The notes beneath the pieces were generated by a model. It was not told the origin of the DNA and did not search any database. It saw nothing but the letters and a program-made list of their open reading frames with translations. From assembly GCA_039024315.1 (NCBI GenBank), contig JBCCQN010000012.1:14214-78213 (forward strand): a stretch of 64,000 nucleotides of DNA, in the 5' to 3' direction. The DNA comes from JBCAWW01 sp039024315. GTDB taxonomy: Bacteria; Bacteroidota; Bacteroidia; J057. Below are positions 16,776 through 25,189 of this stretch, piece by piece. Positions within the stretch are counted from its first letter, which is position 1, and every line of letters begins with the position of its first letter. Made by a program: the position numbers and the translations under genes.

Positions 16776-19700
16776 TTAAAATGATACCTGAAGCCCGACT
16801 CTAACTTCTCTCGGGATAGGATAGGCACCTTCATCAACACCAGTGTTGAAAATGCGCGTATTGTTTGTTCCGCCACGATTATTTCTACCGACTTCTGGAT
16901 AATAGCCCGTATAGTCAGTAATGGTAAACACATTCATAGCAGCTACATAAACTCTCAGTTTAGACATGCTGAGTTTTTGTAAAAAGGCGCCATTAAAACT
17001 GTAGCCTAACTGTGCGTTGCGAAGGCGGAAATAGGAACCATCTTCAAGGTAGAAAGTGGACATTCGGCGGTTGAAACCAGGGTCCGCTTGGGTGTTACGA
17101 GGAATTTCAGTATCCGTATTGGTCGGGGTCCAAGCGTTCAGAGCATCTGCAAAATAATTACCGTTGAAATCAAAATAACCACGGTATTTGGTGCCATTTA
17201 GGATCATATTACCCGAAACGCCATTGAAGAATAGATTGACATCAAAGCCTTTCCATTCTGCATTTAAGTTAAAGGCGTATTCAAAGTTAGGGGTGGGATT
17301 ACCGATATAATCTCTATCATCCTCATCAATGTCTCCATCTCCATCGATATCTTTGAACTTAAAATCACCCGCTTGAGGAGTTCCAACCTGATCATTGGCA
17401 TTGTTGGCTTCTTCGTCAGTCTGATAAATACCTTCTACGATGTAGCCATAGAAAGAAGAAATAGGCTGACCCACATCTGTTCTAGTACTATTGATTGTAT
17501 TGGAAGTAAAAGAACCTTGAACGATCGGGGAAGCATCGCCTAGGGCCGTAACTTCATTGTTTAAGATCGAAAAGTTTGCAGAACCTCCAAGGGTCAAATC
17601 TCCAATTTTATCGGAGTAGCTAGCCATAAATTCAAAACCTCGGTTGTCAATGCTCGCGGTATTGAAAGGGATGGCATTGCCAAAACCTGTATAAAGAGGT
17701 AAACGAAGTCCCACCAATACGTCTTCTGATTTCTTAATGAAATAGTCAGCAGTTACATTCAACTTTTGGTTAAAAGCACTAAACTCTAGGCCAATATCGG
17801 TGGTACGAGTTGTTTCCCAAGTAATATTAGCATTTACTCCACGAGTAATGGCGTATCCCGACACTCGATCTTGATTCTCCCCTACTATGTACTCACTAAA
17901 TAGGTTCAAACTAGGATCGATAGCATAGACTCCTACATTGTTGGAACCGATCTCTCCGTAACTAGCTCTCAGCTTGATATTGGTAATGGCAGTGACGTTT
18001 TTCATAAAGCTTTCATTACTGATATTCCAGCCTACTGCCATGGAAGGAAACACCCCCCATCTTAGACCTTCTCTAAACAAAGAAGAGCCATCGCGACGAA
18101 TGGTGGCGGTTAACAAATAACGAGAGTCATAAGAGTAACTCAGGCGTCCAAAAGAAGAAAGGATGGTAGAAGTTAGATCCTGTGCCGTCGCGTTGGCAAT
18201 TTCTTCTGCAGCCGAAGCGATACGAATATCATTAGAAGGGAATCGTCTGGCTTCAATACCGAGGGAGCGAGAATTGGTTTTCTGAGCGGTATAACCTGCT
18301 AATAAGTCTAGATTATGCTTACCCAAAAGGCGCTTATAATTTAGGGTGTGCTCCATCAGAGTGGACATAAAACGCGTATTTGCTTCACTTAACTCTGCAA
18401 ATGTCAGGTTCCCACCAGCCGAAATCACATCGGCCTGAGGCGTGAATCGGTAATTATTATTATCGAAGAAATCTAGACCAAGATTCAACTTATAAGTCAA
18501 CCCTTTTAGGATTTCAAAAGAGGCGCCTAGGTTGCCCAAAAGAGAGTTTCGGGTAACAGTACGATCTTCCAAAGCGGCCAAAGCTAGTTCGTTGATAATG
18601 GTGCCTTGACCATAGAAAGAGCCTGGAGTTGGCGCACCGGGAACATCCGGAATATCAGAAGCGCTCCAATCTCCATTATCATCTTTGAGTCTGATGGTCG
18701 GTAATAGATTACGTTCCTTATTAAAGTAGGGATTGGGGTTATTGACGGATCGGGTTAAGCCAATAGTGTTTTCTAGTTTAAATCTACCTTTGGTGAACGC
18801 TCCGTTGGCCCTAGCGGTAATCCGTTCGAAATCAGAGTATCTGACAATCCCTTCTTGATTGTAGTAGTTCATAGAGAGACTGTATAATAAATTCTCACTA
18901 CCACCATAGAGACGCATATTGGCATTGTTGACAGAGGCTGTCCTCAATGATTCGTCATAAAGATTACTGGTGTTATTGGGATTAAACTCGGTATCATTTG
19001 CAGGAGAGCGTGGTGCCCCGTCATTATCGTCTGCGCGATTGACGATATCCGCATATTGTCTTGCATCAGCCCAATCATAGGTATTGATTACCCTTTGCAA
19101 GCCTGTGCTGGCATCTGCATCAATCTGCAATCTACCTCGAGAGCCCTTTTTGGTGGTGATAATCACTACTCCATTGGCCGCGCGAGAGCCATAAATTGCA
19201 CTGGCCGATGCATCTTTCAATACGGAAACAGATTCAATATCAGCAGGATTGAGAGAACTCATATTACCCGTCAACATCCCGTCAATCACAAACAAAGGTC
19301 CGGCATCAGAAAGGGTACCAGTACCGCGAATAGAGATCACGGCGTTCGCTCCCGGCGCACCTCCTTGCTGTTGTACGCTTACTCCTGCCATCCGACCTTG
19401 CAAAGCTTGAGAGGCATCGCTGTAGGTGTATTTGTCAATCACATCACCAGCTACCTGGCCAACGGCTCCCGTCAGATCGCTTTTTCGCTGCGTACTATAG
19501 CCGACTACGACTACCTCACTAAGCTCACTGATATCTTCCACCATTGAGACGTTGATAACAGTTTGCCCATCAATCGGGATTTCTTGACTTTTGTAGCCCA
19601 AATAGGTAAAAGTCAAAGTGGCATTACGATCGGCTGTAATACTGTAATTACCCTGCGTATCTGTCAGGGCTCCAACTGCACTTCCTTTTACTTGCACGGC

Positions 19701-19844
19701 AGCAGACTGCAAGGGTTCGTTTTGCTCGTTCAACACCTTACCCTTGATGGTAATGTCTTGAGCGAAAGTAGTAGAATATGCCGCTACCCAAAATAAGGCA
19801 AATAGCAACATTCTAGTCCGTTTTTTACTCGCAAATAGTTTCAT
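16776..19844 (-). CDS. SusC/RagA-family TonB-dependent outer-membrane transporter
   Basis: The 1022-residue protein has a signal peptide to about residue 28 and a carboxypeptidase-regulatory-like domain at about 30-110 (ITIKGKVLNEQNEPLQSA). A TonB-box/plug region follows (EVVVVGYSTQRKSDLTGAV, SIRGTGTLSDAGPLFVIDG), with a SusC signature (ASAIYGSRAANGVVIITTKKG) near 215-232 and a 22-strand-type barrel to the C-terminus. It imports ligands delivered by SusD using energy from TonB-ExbBD. It lacks an N-terminal STN domain, so regulation through a FecR partner is not expected. Two dispersed hairpin copies lie inside (17132-17149 and 18786-18801). Confidence 0.96.
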   Translation of the reverse strand: MKLFASKKRTRMLLFALFWVAAYSTTFAQDITIKGKVLNEQNEPLQSAAVQVKGSAVGALTDTQGNYSITADRNATLTFTYLGYKSQEIPIDGQTVINVSMVEDISELSEVVVVGYSTQRKSDLTGAVGQVAGDVIDKYTYSDASQALQGRMAGVSVQQQGGAPGANAVISIRGTGTLSDAGPLFVIDGMLTGNMSSLNPADIESVSVLKDASASAIYGSRAANGVVIITTKKGSRGRLQIDADASTGLQRVINTYDWADARQYADIVNRADDNDGAPRSPANDTEFNPNNTSNLYDESLRTASVNNANMRLYGGSENLLYSLSMNYYNQEGIVRYSDFERITARANGAFTKGRFKLENTIGLTRSVNNPNPYFNKERNLLPTIRLKDDNGDWSASDIPDVPGAPTPGSFYGQGTIINELALAALEDRTVTRNSLLGNLGASFEILKGLTYKLNLGLDFFDNNNYRFTPQADVISAGGNLTFAELSEANTRFMSTLMEHTLNYKRLLGKHNLDLLAGYTAQKTNSRSLGIEARRFPSNDIRIASAAEEIANATAQDLTSTILSSFGRLSYSYDSRYLLTATIRRDGSSLFREGLRWGVFPSMAVGWNISNESFMKNVTAITNIKLRASYGEIGSNNVGVYAIDPSLNLFSEYIVGENQDRVSGYAITRGVNANITWETTRTTDIGLEFSAFNQKLNVTADYFIKKSEDVLVGLRLPLYTGFGNAIPFNTASIDNRGFEFMASYSDKIGDLTLGGSANFSILNNEVTALGDASPIVQGSFTSNTINSTRTDVGQPISSFYGYIVEGIYQTDEEANNANDQVGTPQAGDFKFKDIDGDGDIDEDDRDYIGNPTPNFEYAFNLNAEWKGFDVNLFFNGVSGNMILNGTKYRGYFDFNGNYFADALNAWTPTNTDTEIPRNTQADPGFNRRMSTFYLEDGSYFRLRNAQLGYSFNGAFLQKLSMSKLRVYVAAMNVFTITDYTGYYPEVGRNNRGGTNNTRIFNTGVDEGAYPIPREVRVGLQVSF

Positions 19845-20047
19845 GTTTTTGTCAAAAGGTTAAAGGAGGAAAACTTATTTCTCCTAAAATGGAAGTTTTT
19901 AAGCTGCGAGCTTAGAACGGATAGCTAAAAGCCTACCACATATAGTTTAACTTTGGATTATTGGGTGGGAGAGACCAAATAATCGGATTTTATGCCTCGC
20001 TCCTTCTCTGGATCTGTCGAGATGACTATTCGATGGTTTTAATTACC

Positions 20048-20075
20048 GTAGAAACACAAGATTTTGTGTCTCTAC
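20048..20075. repeat. Imperfect palindrome, GTAGAAACACAA / TTGTGTCTCTAC
   Basis: Eleven of twelve positions pair around a 4-base loop. The wording resembles GTAGAGACGCAA-type dispersed palindromes that I recall from many bacterial genomes. It could be one degenerate member or an operator for the divergent genes. Confidence 0.5.
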
Positions 20076-20086
20076 ACTTTCGGCAT

Positions 20087-20143
20087 GAATAAGCGTTCTG
20101 CGAAGCAGTGAACCAATAAAGAGGCATCCAACTTGACGCCTAT
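20087..20143 (+). repeat. Intergenic repeat, copy A, containing the hairpin/GAACGCT element
   Basis: It starts GAATAAGCGTTCTGC, carries stem CTGC-TTC-GCAG (read on the minus strand) and continues with AATAAAGAGGCATCCA and ACTTGACGCCTAT. The segment at 29562-29619 has the same order of blocks with scattered differences, so the repeat unit is longer than the hairpin alone at these two sites. Confidence 0.6.
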
Positions 20144-20234
20144 ACGATTAGTCATAGCTAAGATGAGATTGAGTTGGCTACTTTTGTTAGGTACGGTAAT
20201 GGTTTTACTCCCTCATTCTAGCTAGATTAATCAC

Positions 20235-21110
20235 ATGGAAGACATCAAGCGGATAGCATTTGAAAACAAGAAGCTTCCTGCTTCCCATTTTGACCTAGTA
20301 AGGCTCAGAGAAGTCCTGGATATTGAATATTTGGATCATGATCCGACTGCTCTTCATAGGGTAGATTTTTTTGTATTGATGATCATCACCGCCGGTGAGG
20401 GAAAACATACGATAGATTTTACGGATTATGATTATCAAAGGGGCACCGTCTTGACTATAAGGAAAGGGCAGATACATAAGTTTTTTCGGTCTCCTCAAAC
20501 AGCAGGAACCCTAATCGTTTTTACAGAGGAGTTTATTCTGGGTTTCTTGAGAGATAATGATGCTCTGAGGTCTTTGCAACTCTTCAACGAAACCATCTCC
20601 TCTCCTAAGCTCGTTTTAGATGAGAACAGCTTTGAAGACATCATACATTTGGTACGATATGTACAAACTGAGTATGCAGACTTTCGTGATCACTATTCAG
20701 CTGGTATCCTGAGGAGTCTCCTACATATACTGCTTACCAAACTATATCGATTCAAATCTCGAGAGAACGAGCTGGAGCTAAAAAGAAGATACTTATCAGA
20801 ATTTATCGAATTTCAGGAGCTGGTAGAGCAGCAATGTTTTCAGACCAGAAAGGTGAAGGATTATGCAAATGCCTTAGGCTTCTCAAGTAAGAAACTTAAT
20901 ATGGTGGTGCAAAGCATTGCCCAAAAGTCAGCGAAAATTTTTATTGACGAGATTCTAATTCTTAAGATTAAGCGCTTGTTGATAAACTCCCCCTTATCCG
21001 CAAAAGAAATTGCTTACAAAGTTGGTTTTGAAGAGCCAAGTAATCTGTTTAAATTCTTTAAACGATACACCCAAAGCACACCAGAGGGCTTCAGGCAGAT
21101 TTTTGACTGA
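20235..21110 (+). CDS. AraC-family transcriptional regulator with cupin-like sensor domain
   Basis: The 291-residue protein has an N-terminal cupin-like AraC ligand-binding domain at about 30-110 (GKHTIDFTDYDYQRGTVLTIRKGQIHKFF). A C-terminal double helix-turn-helix follows at about 195-290 (VKDYANALGFSSKKLNMVVQ, AKEIAYKVGFEEPSNLFKFFKRYTQSTP). It is cytoplasmic, unlike the membrane AraC protein at 3.7 kb. It is divergent from the SusC operon across 390 bp and is 356 bp upstream of a cupin gene; either could be its target (inference). Confidence 0.9.
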   Translation: MEDIKRIAFENKKLPASHFDLVRLREVLDIEYLDHDPTALHRVDFFVLMIITAGEGKHTIDFTDYDYQRGTVLTIRKGQIHKFFRSPQTAGTLIVFTEEFILGFLRDNDALRSLQLFNETISSPKLVLDENSFEDIIHLVRYVQTEYADFRDHYSAGILRSLLHILLTKLYRFKSRENELELKRRYLSEFIEFQELVEQQCFQTRKVKDYANALGFSSKKLNMVVQSIAQKSAKIFIDEILILKIKRLLINSPLSAKEIAYKVGFEEPSNLFKFFKRYTQSTPEGFRQIFD

Positions 21111-21232
21111 TTATTTTTCCCATTTCTACAGTCTTTTGCCTGATTTTTACCTTCCCATTGAGAGAAGGGAATCCAATATTTGTGTTAGAACGCTAAGACA
21201 ATTCCTTACCAAGTCTAATTGAGTAGAAAGTA

Positions 21233-21250
21233 TCCCGAAAGCTTTCGGGA
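21233..21250. repeat. Perfect 18-bp palindrome TCCCGAAAGCTTTCGGGA
   Basis: Every base pairs with no loop. I recall CCCGAAAGCTTTCGGG-like words as frequent in Bacteroidota intergenic DNA. Its role here is unknown; it lies between same-strand genes and is not followed by a T-run. Confidence 0.6.
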
Positions 21251-21271
21251 GTATGCAGTAGAGAGAAAAAG

Positions 21272-21310
21272 GTCTTAATACTGAATACTATTGTCTGAGT
21301 ACTAATTAGA
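21272..21310. repeat. Direct repeat, left copy, flanking the cupin gene
   Basis: It begins GTCTTAATAC, as does the copy at 21997-22033. Of about 38 aligned bases roughly 31 agree, including GTCT and AGTACT near the end. The pair brackets the cupin gene. Confidence 0.5.
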
Positions 21311-21344
21311 AAAGGAAAGAAGTTGAAAAAGGCAAAATCGAACC

Positions 21345-21362
21345 AAGCGTTCGGTGAAACCG
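21345..21362 (-). repeat. Dispersed hairpin/GAACGCT element, intergenic copy
   Basis: On the minus strand: stem CGGT, loop TTC, stem ACCG, then AACGCTT. It lies 104 bp upstream of the cupin start, outside any gene. Confidence 0.7.
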
Positions 21363-21465
21363 CAGCAAAAACAGAGGTTATTATGGATTATTTGAGTCGA
21401 TCAATCTCAGCTTAAACTTGGCTCAAAAGAGAAGAGAAAACCAACCCTATCAAGAAAACTTAACA

Positions 21466-21909
21466 ATGAACGAATTTGAACTAATTAAAAACGGAGAAGG
21501 AGAGGATTATGATTACTCTCAAGATCACTGCTATGTAAAGCTTTCCTCCCATCATACCAATGGAGAACTGAGCATGGTAGAAGATACCTTAAAACCCGGT
21601 TTTTACCTCGCAAGGCATCATCACAAAATCATGACTGAAATCTTCTATATCCTAGAAGGCGAAGTTGATCTAATTTTTGATGATCAAACTATTACCGCTA
21701 AGCCCGGCGATACCATTACCGTACCCCCTCACGTTTGGCATGCAGCTAGCTGTAAAGAGGGAGGTAAAATGCTCACAATCTTTAAAAACGGGCAATTTGA
21801 TTTATATCTAGAACGCTTATCTAAACTCACAGATGCTGACTTTGCAGATGCAGAAAAAATGGCTAAGCTTTCAGCCGAATTCGACATTTACGAAGCAGAA
21901 AAAGCATAG
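21466..21909 (+). CDS. Small cupin-domain protein
   Basis: Starting at the ATG at 21466 gives 147 residues; an in-frame TTG at 21418 would add 16 charged residues not typical of the fold. The single cupin barrel has the two classic motifs: a histidine cluster and glutamate in YLARHHHKIMTEIFYILEGEVDL, and PGDTITVPPHVWHAASC carrying the last histidine. A C-terminal acidic helix follows. It is probably metal-binding and cytoplasmic; the substrate is unknown. A strong hairpin terminator follows immediately. Confidence 0.85.
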   Translation: MNEFELIKNGEGEDYDYSQDHCYVKLSSHHTNGELSMVEDTLKPGFYLARHHHKIMTEIFYILEGEVDLIFDDQTITAKPGDTITVPPHVWHAASCKEGGKMLTIFKNGQFDLYLERLSKLTDADFADAEKMAKLSAEFDIYEAEKA

Positions 21910-21940
21910 CGTTTAGCAGAAAAGAGGCGCTTCATGAGCA

Positions 21941-21983
21941 AAGGTCTCAGACTGAATAAATTATTCAATCTGAGACCTTCTTT
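21941..21983 (+). terminator. Rho-independent terminator after the cupin gene
   Basis: The arms AAGGTCTCAGACTGAATA (21941-21958) and TTATTCAATCTGAGACCTT (21961-21979) pair with one mismatch around a very short loop. CTTTT follows, as expected on the plus strand. Confidence 0.8.
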
Positions 21984-21996
21984 TATCCTAGATATA

Positions 21997-22033
21997 GTCT
22001 TAATACCCAATCCTATCGTCTAAGTACTTAATA
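21997..22033. repeat. Direct repeat, right copy, flanking the cupin gene
   Basis: It matches the copy at 21272-21310 and runs over the last codons and stop of acnB. The two copies are 725 bp apart and bracket the cupin gene with its terminator. Confidence 0.5.
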
Positions 22034-24832
22034 AGAAAGGGTATGGCCACGCATAGGCTTAGTGGTCATCTTCTTGAGCGGAGGAGCAAATTGAGTCAAC
22101 TTGATCCCTTTTACGGCTGCTTTGTATTCTTCAATCGTTGGAGTTCGACCTAGAATAGCAGAAAGGACTACTACCGGAGTAGAGGCGAGTAACGACTCTC
22201 CTTTTTTACGATCAGAATCTTTTACGACACGACCTTGAAACAGACGGGTAGAGGTAGCCATAACCGTATCGCCTTTTTCAGCCTTTTCTTGGTTACCCAT
22301 ACAGAGATTGCAACCTGGTCTCTCTAGGTATAGGATGTTATCATACTCGGTACGGGCCACGTTTTTAGGAGCAGCATCATCAAACTCAAAGCCCGAGTAT
22401 TTTTGCAACATTTCCCAATCTCCTTCCTCTTTTAGCTCATCGATGATGTTGTAAGTAGGAGCAGTAACTACTAGCGGAGCATTAAATTCAACCTTTCCAT
22501 TTTGTTCTTCGAGGTTGCGGAGCATTTTAGAGACAATCTTAATATCTCCTTTATGCACCATACAAGAGCCGACAAAACCAAGATCTACGTGTTTTTCTCC
22601 TTCGTAGAACGATAGTTCGCGGATGGTATCATGGGTGTATCTTTTAGATACATCCTCATTATTGACATCTGGGTCAGCGATCATCGGCTCGTCGATGATA
22701 TTTAAGTCCACGACAAACTCTGCGTAGTACTTGGCATTTTCATCGGGTGCCAAGGGAGGTTTTTCGCCTGATCTAATCTCTTCGATCCGCTTATTTGCTT
22801 TATCGATCAGACCTTGAAGAACTTGTTTCTCATTGTCCATGCCTTTGTCGATCATAATCTGGATTCTTCCTTTGGCAATTTCCAATGATTCGATCAGGGT
22901 ATCGTCCTCAGAAATACAGATTGAGGCTTTGGCTTTCATCTCTGCGGTCCAGTCAGTAAAGGTAAAAGCTTGGTCAGAAGGCAGGGTACCGATATGTACT
23001 TCAATAATTCTGCCTTGGAAAACATTTTCGCCACCAAACTTTTTGAGCATTTGAGACTGGGTAGCATGGACGACATCGCGAAAGTCCATATGATCCTTCA
23101 TTTCTCCTTTGAAGGTCACCTTGACTGATTCAGGTATAGGCATCGAGGCCTCACCTGTAGCCAATGCCAGCGCCACTGTACCGGAGTCGGCCCCAAAGGC
23201 AACCCCTTTGGACATCCGTGTGTGAGAGTCTCCCCCGATGATAATGGCCCAATCATCGACTGTAATATCGTTGAGTACTTTGTGGATCACATCGGTCAAT
23301 GGATGGTATTTATGCTCTGGATCACGGCCTGTAATGAGCCCGAAGTCATTCATAAACTTCATGAGCCTTGGGATATTTTCTTGAGACTTTAAGTCCCAAA
23401 CTGAGGCAGTATGGCAGCCAGATTGGTATCCACCATCGACAATAGGAGAAATCACCGTAGCAGCCATCATCTCAAGTTCCTGAGAAGTCATCAGACCTGT
23501 TGTGTCTTGAGAGCCGACGATATTTACCTCTACTCTGACATAAGAGCCAGCATGTAAAACGGCTCCAGAGGTACCTACTGCATTTTTGTTAAAAATCTTT
23601 TCTACGGCAGTGAGGCCTTGTGCTTCATGAGAGACCTCTTTGGAGGGGGCAAATACTGGAGGCACCTCAATCCCCAAGGTCTTGGCGGCAAAGGCCTGCA
23701 GTTTTTTACCGAAGACGATCGCGTAAGATCCTCCAGCTCGCATAAACTCCATCTTCTGCGGCGTAAATGCGCTAGATACATCAATGAGTTCTTCCTCTCC
23801 TTTATAAAGTTTCTTTGTCTTGGTATTAATCGTCAGTACCGTTCCGGTATCTATCGAATAGGCTTGTTCCAAAACAGCTTCTCCTTCTTCATCGACAATG
23901 ACATTACCCTTTTCATCATACTTCTTGACCCAGTTTTTGAGGTCAAGGCCAATACCGCCCGTAACTCCTACAGTGGTAAGGAAGATGGGTGAAATACCAT
24001 TGGTCCCTGCTACCACGGGAGCAATATTGATAAAAGGCACGTAAGGACTAGCAGGCTTCCCAATCCATAGCGCCACATTATTGACCCCTGACATCCGAGA
24101 AGAGCCTACCCCCATGGTGCCTTTTTCGGCAATAAGCATGACCCTTTTATCTGGATGAGCCGCTTGCAGCTCAAGCAGTTGGTTTTGTTGCTCTTTGTTG
24201 TGCTCAAACATACACTGACCATGCAGTTCGCGGTCTGAGCGTGAGTGGGCATCGCTACCAGGAGATAGCAAATCGGTAGAAATGTCTCCTATGCCAGCGA
24301 CAAAAGTTACGAGCTCTATTTTTTCTGGTAGATCAGGCAGTTTAGTAAAAAATTCGGCTTGCGCGTAGCTTTCGATAATATCCCGCGCTATATCACTACC
24401 GTTTTTAAAGGCTTCTTCCAATCGCTCAGTATCTGCTTCGTATAAGAACACTTGGGTCTTTAGTACCTCGGCGGCTTTGGTTGCGATAGCTAAATCTTCG
24501 CCCAAGGCTAAGTCTATCAAAACCTTCACTGAAGGTCCCCCTTTCATATGGGATAGCTGCTCGAAAGCAAATTCTACAGAGATTTCTGCTACCTTTGATT
24601 CTCCCAAAATGATTTCTTTTAAAAAGGCTGCTTTAACTCCGGCAGCACTAGTAGTCCCTGGCAAGACATTATAAATGAAAAAATGTAGAGAGTCTTTTCT
24701 ATGTTCATGGCCCGTATCCTTGATTTGAGCGATGACTTCACTCAATAGCTCAGCACCGTCAATTGGTTTGGGATGTAGACCTTGTTTTTTTCTCTCTTCA
24801 ATTTCCTTTAAGTATTCAATGTAATGGTTCAT
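22028..24832 (-). CDS. acnB: Bifunctional aconitate hydratase 2 / 2-methylisocitrate dehydratase
   Basis: The 934-residue protein has the AcnB order: an N-terminal helical HEAT-like domain (about 1-160), a swivelling domain (about 165-380) and the aconitase catalytic domains. It interconverts citrate and isocitrate in the TCA cycle, and 2-methylisocitrate in propionate breakdown. The three [4Fe-4S] cysteines are seen in FVGSCMVHKG and ERPGCNLCMGNQEK, and SGCHTASVWDL marks the substrate region. The length agrees with other AcnB proteins. It is a single gene, convergent with the cupin gene. Aconitases of this class can also bind mRNA when the cluster is lost (known of the family). Confidence 0.97.
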   Translation of the reverse strand: MNHYIEYLKEIEERKKQGLHPKPIDGAELLSEVIAQIKDTGHEHRKDSLHFFIYNVLPGTTSAAGVKAAFLKEIILGESKVAEISVEFAFEQLSHMKGGPSVKVLIDLALGEDLAIATKAAEVLKTQVFLYEADTERLEEAFKNGSDIARDIIESYAQAEFFTKLPDLPEKIELVTFVAGIGDISTDLLSPGSDAHSRSDRELHGQCMFEHNKEQQNQLLELQAAHPDKRVMLIAEKGTMGVGSSRMSGVNNVALWIGKPASPYVPFINIAPVVAGTNGISPIFLTTVGVTGGIGLDLKNWVKKYDEKGNVIVDEEGEAVLEQAYSIDTGTVLTINTKTKKLYKGEEELIDVSSAFTPQKMEFMRAGGSYAIVFGKKLQAFAAKTLGIEVPPVFAPSKEVSHEAQGLTAVEKIFNKNAVGTSGAVLHAGSYVRVEVNIVGSQDTTGLMTSQELEMMAATVISPIVDGGYQSGCHTASVWDLKSQENIPRLMKFMNDFGLITGRDPEHKYHPLTDVIHKVLNDITVDDWAIIIGGDSHTRMSKGVAFGADSGTVALALATGEASMPIPESVKVTFKGEMKDHMDFRDVVHATQSQMLKKFGGENVFQGRIIEVHIGTLPSDQAFTFTDWTAEMKAKASICISEDDTLIESLEIAKGRIQIMIDKGMDNEKQVLQGLIDKANKRIEEIRSGEKPPLAPDENAKYYAEFVVDLNIIDEPMIADPDVNNEDVSKRYTHDTIRELSFYEGEKHVDLGFVGSCMVHKGDIKIVSKMLRNLEEQNGKVEFNAPLVVTAPTYNIIDELKEEGDWEMLQKYSGFEFDDAAPKNVARTEYDNILYLERPGCNLCMGNQEKAEKGDTVMATSTRLFQGRVVKDSDRKKGESLLASTPVVVLSAILGRTPTIEEYKAAVKGIKLTQFAPPLKKMTTKPMRGHTLSY

Positions 24833-25189
24833 ATCTTATTAACTTTAACCAGCTTGCTTCGGCTATCTTATATAGCGGCAAAAATATGCAATATTCTGAA
24901 ATATTTTGAAGGATTGTTTCATCTCATTTCTAAGCAAGCTTAATGCCGCGAAATAGGTGAGAAGAAGGTAATAAAATCTCCTTGCAAATATTCCCATCTT
25001 CACCAGTTTTGAGCCTCCAATCGATTTCTTTAATGCTATTTTAATGTTGGAACTTAAATTTGTCTTGGAGACTCAAACCTTCTATTTATTGTACGATATT
25101 TTTCAGGCCGTGTTTAGCCTATAGCAACGCAACCTACAGGGCGCAGGCAAATGCTTACATCGACTTAACTTAATGTAGGCAGAATTTAT
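24833..25189. other. Intergenic region upstream of acnB
   Basis: This 357-bp AT-rich stretch presumably carries the acnB promoter. Apart from the stem-loop at 25152-25181 next to the subtilase stop codon, I see no gene or strong repeat in it. Confidence 0.6.
25152..25181 (-). terminator. Weak stem-loop terminator of the subtilase gene
   Basis: TGCTTACAT and ATGTAGGCA pair over nine positions with one G-T wobble around a 12-base loop. It begins 9 bp after the stop codon. Only three T residues follow on the minus strand, so termination is plausible but not certain. Confidence 0.5.

Larger units (their letters stand above)
19845..20234. other. Intergenic region with inverted repeats between susC-like and araC-like genes
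   Basis: This 390-bp stretch separates divergent genes and must hold both promoters, which I could not pick out. It contains an imperfect 12-bp inverted repeat (20048-20075), one dispersed hairpin element (20090-20108) and a segment (20087-20143) related to another intergenic segment at 29562-29619. No credible small gene was seen. Confidence 0.7.
21111..21465. other. Intergenic region with palindrome, hairpin element and half of a direct repeat
   Basis: This 355-bp stretch between the AraC and cupin genes holds a perfect 18-bp palindrome (21233-21250), the left member of a direct repeat pair (21272-21310) and a hairpin/GAACGCT element (21345-21362). No coding sequence is supported; the in-frame TTG at 21418 is not needed for the cupin gene. 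Confidence 0.65.

Noticed and set aside
19056..19547. Long plus-strand open frame inside the SusC gene
   Set aside because: It is antisense to the highly conserved plug region and is a shadow frame.
21801..21815. CTAGAACGCTTA in the cupin gene as another hairpin element
   Set aside because: The tail matches but no inverted repeat precedes it; the same holds for words near 16333, 21186, 38871, 48254 and 50781.
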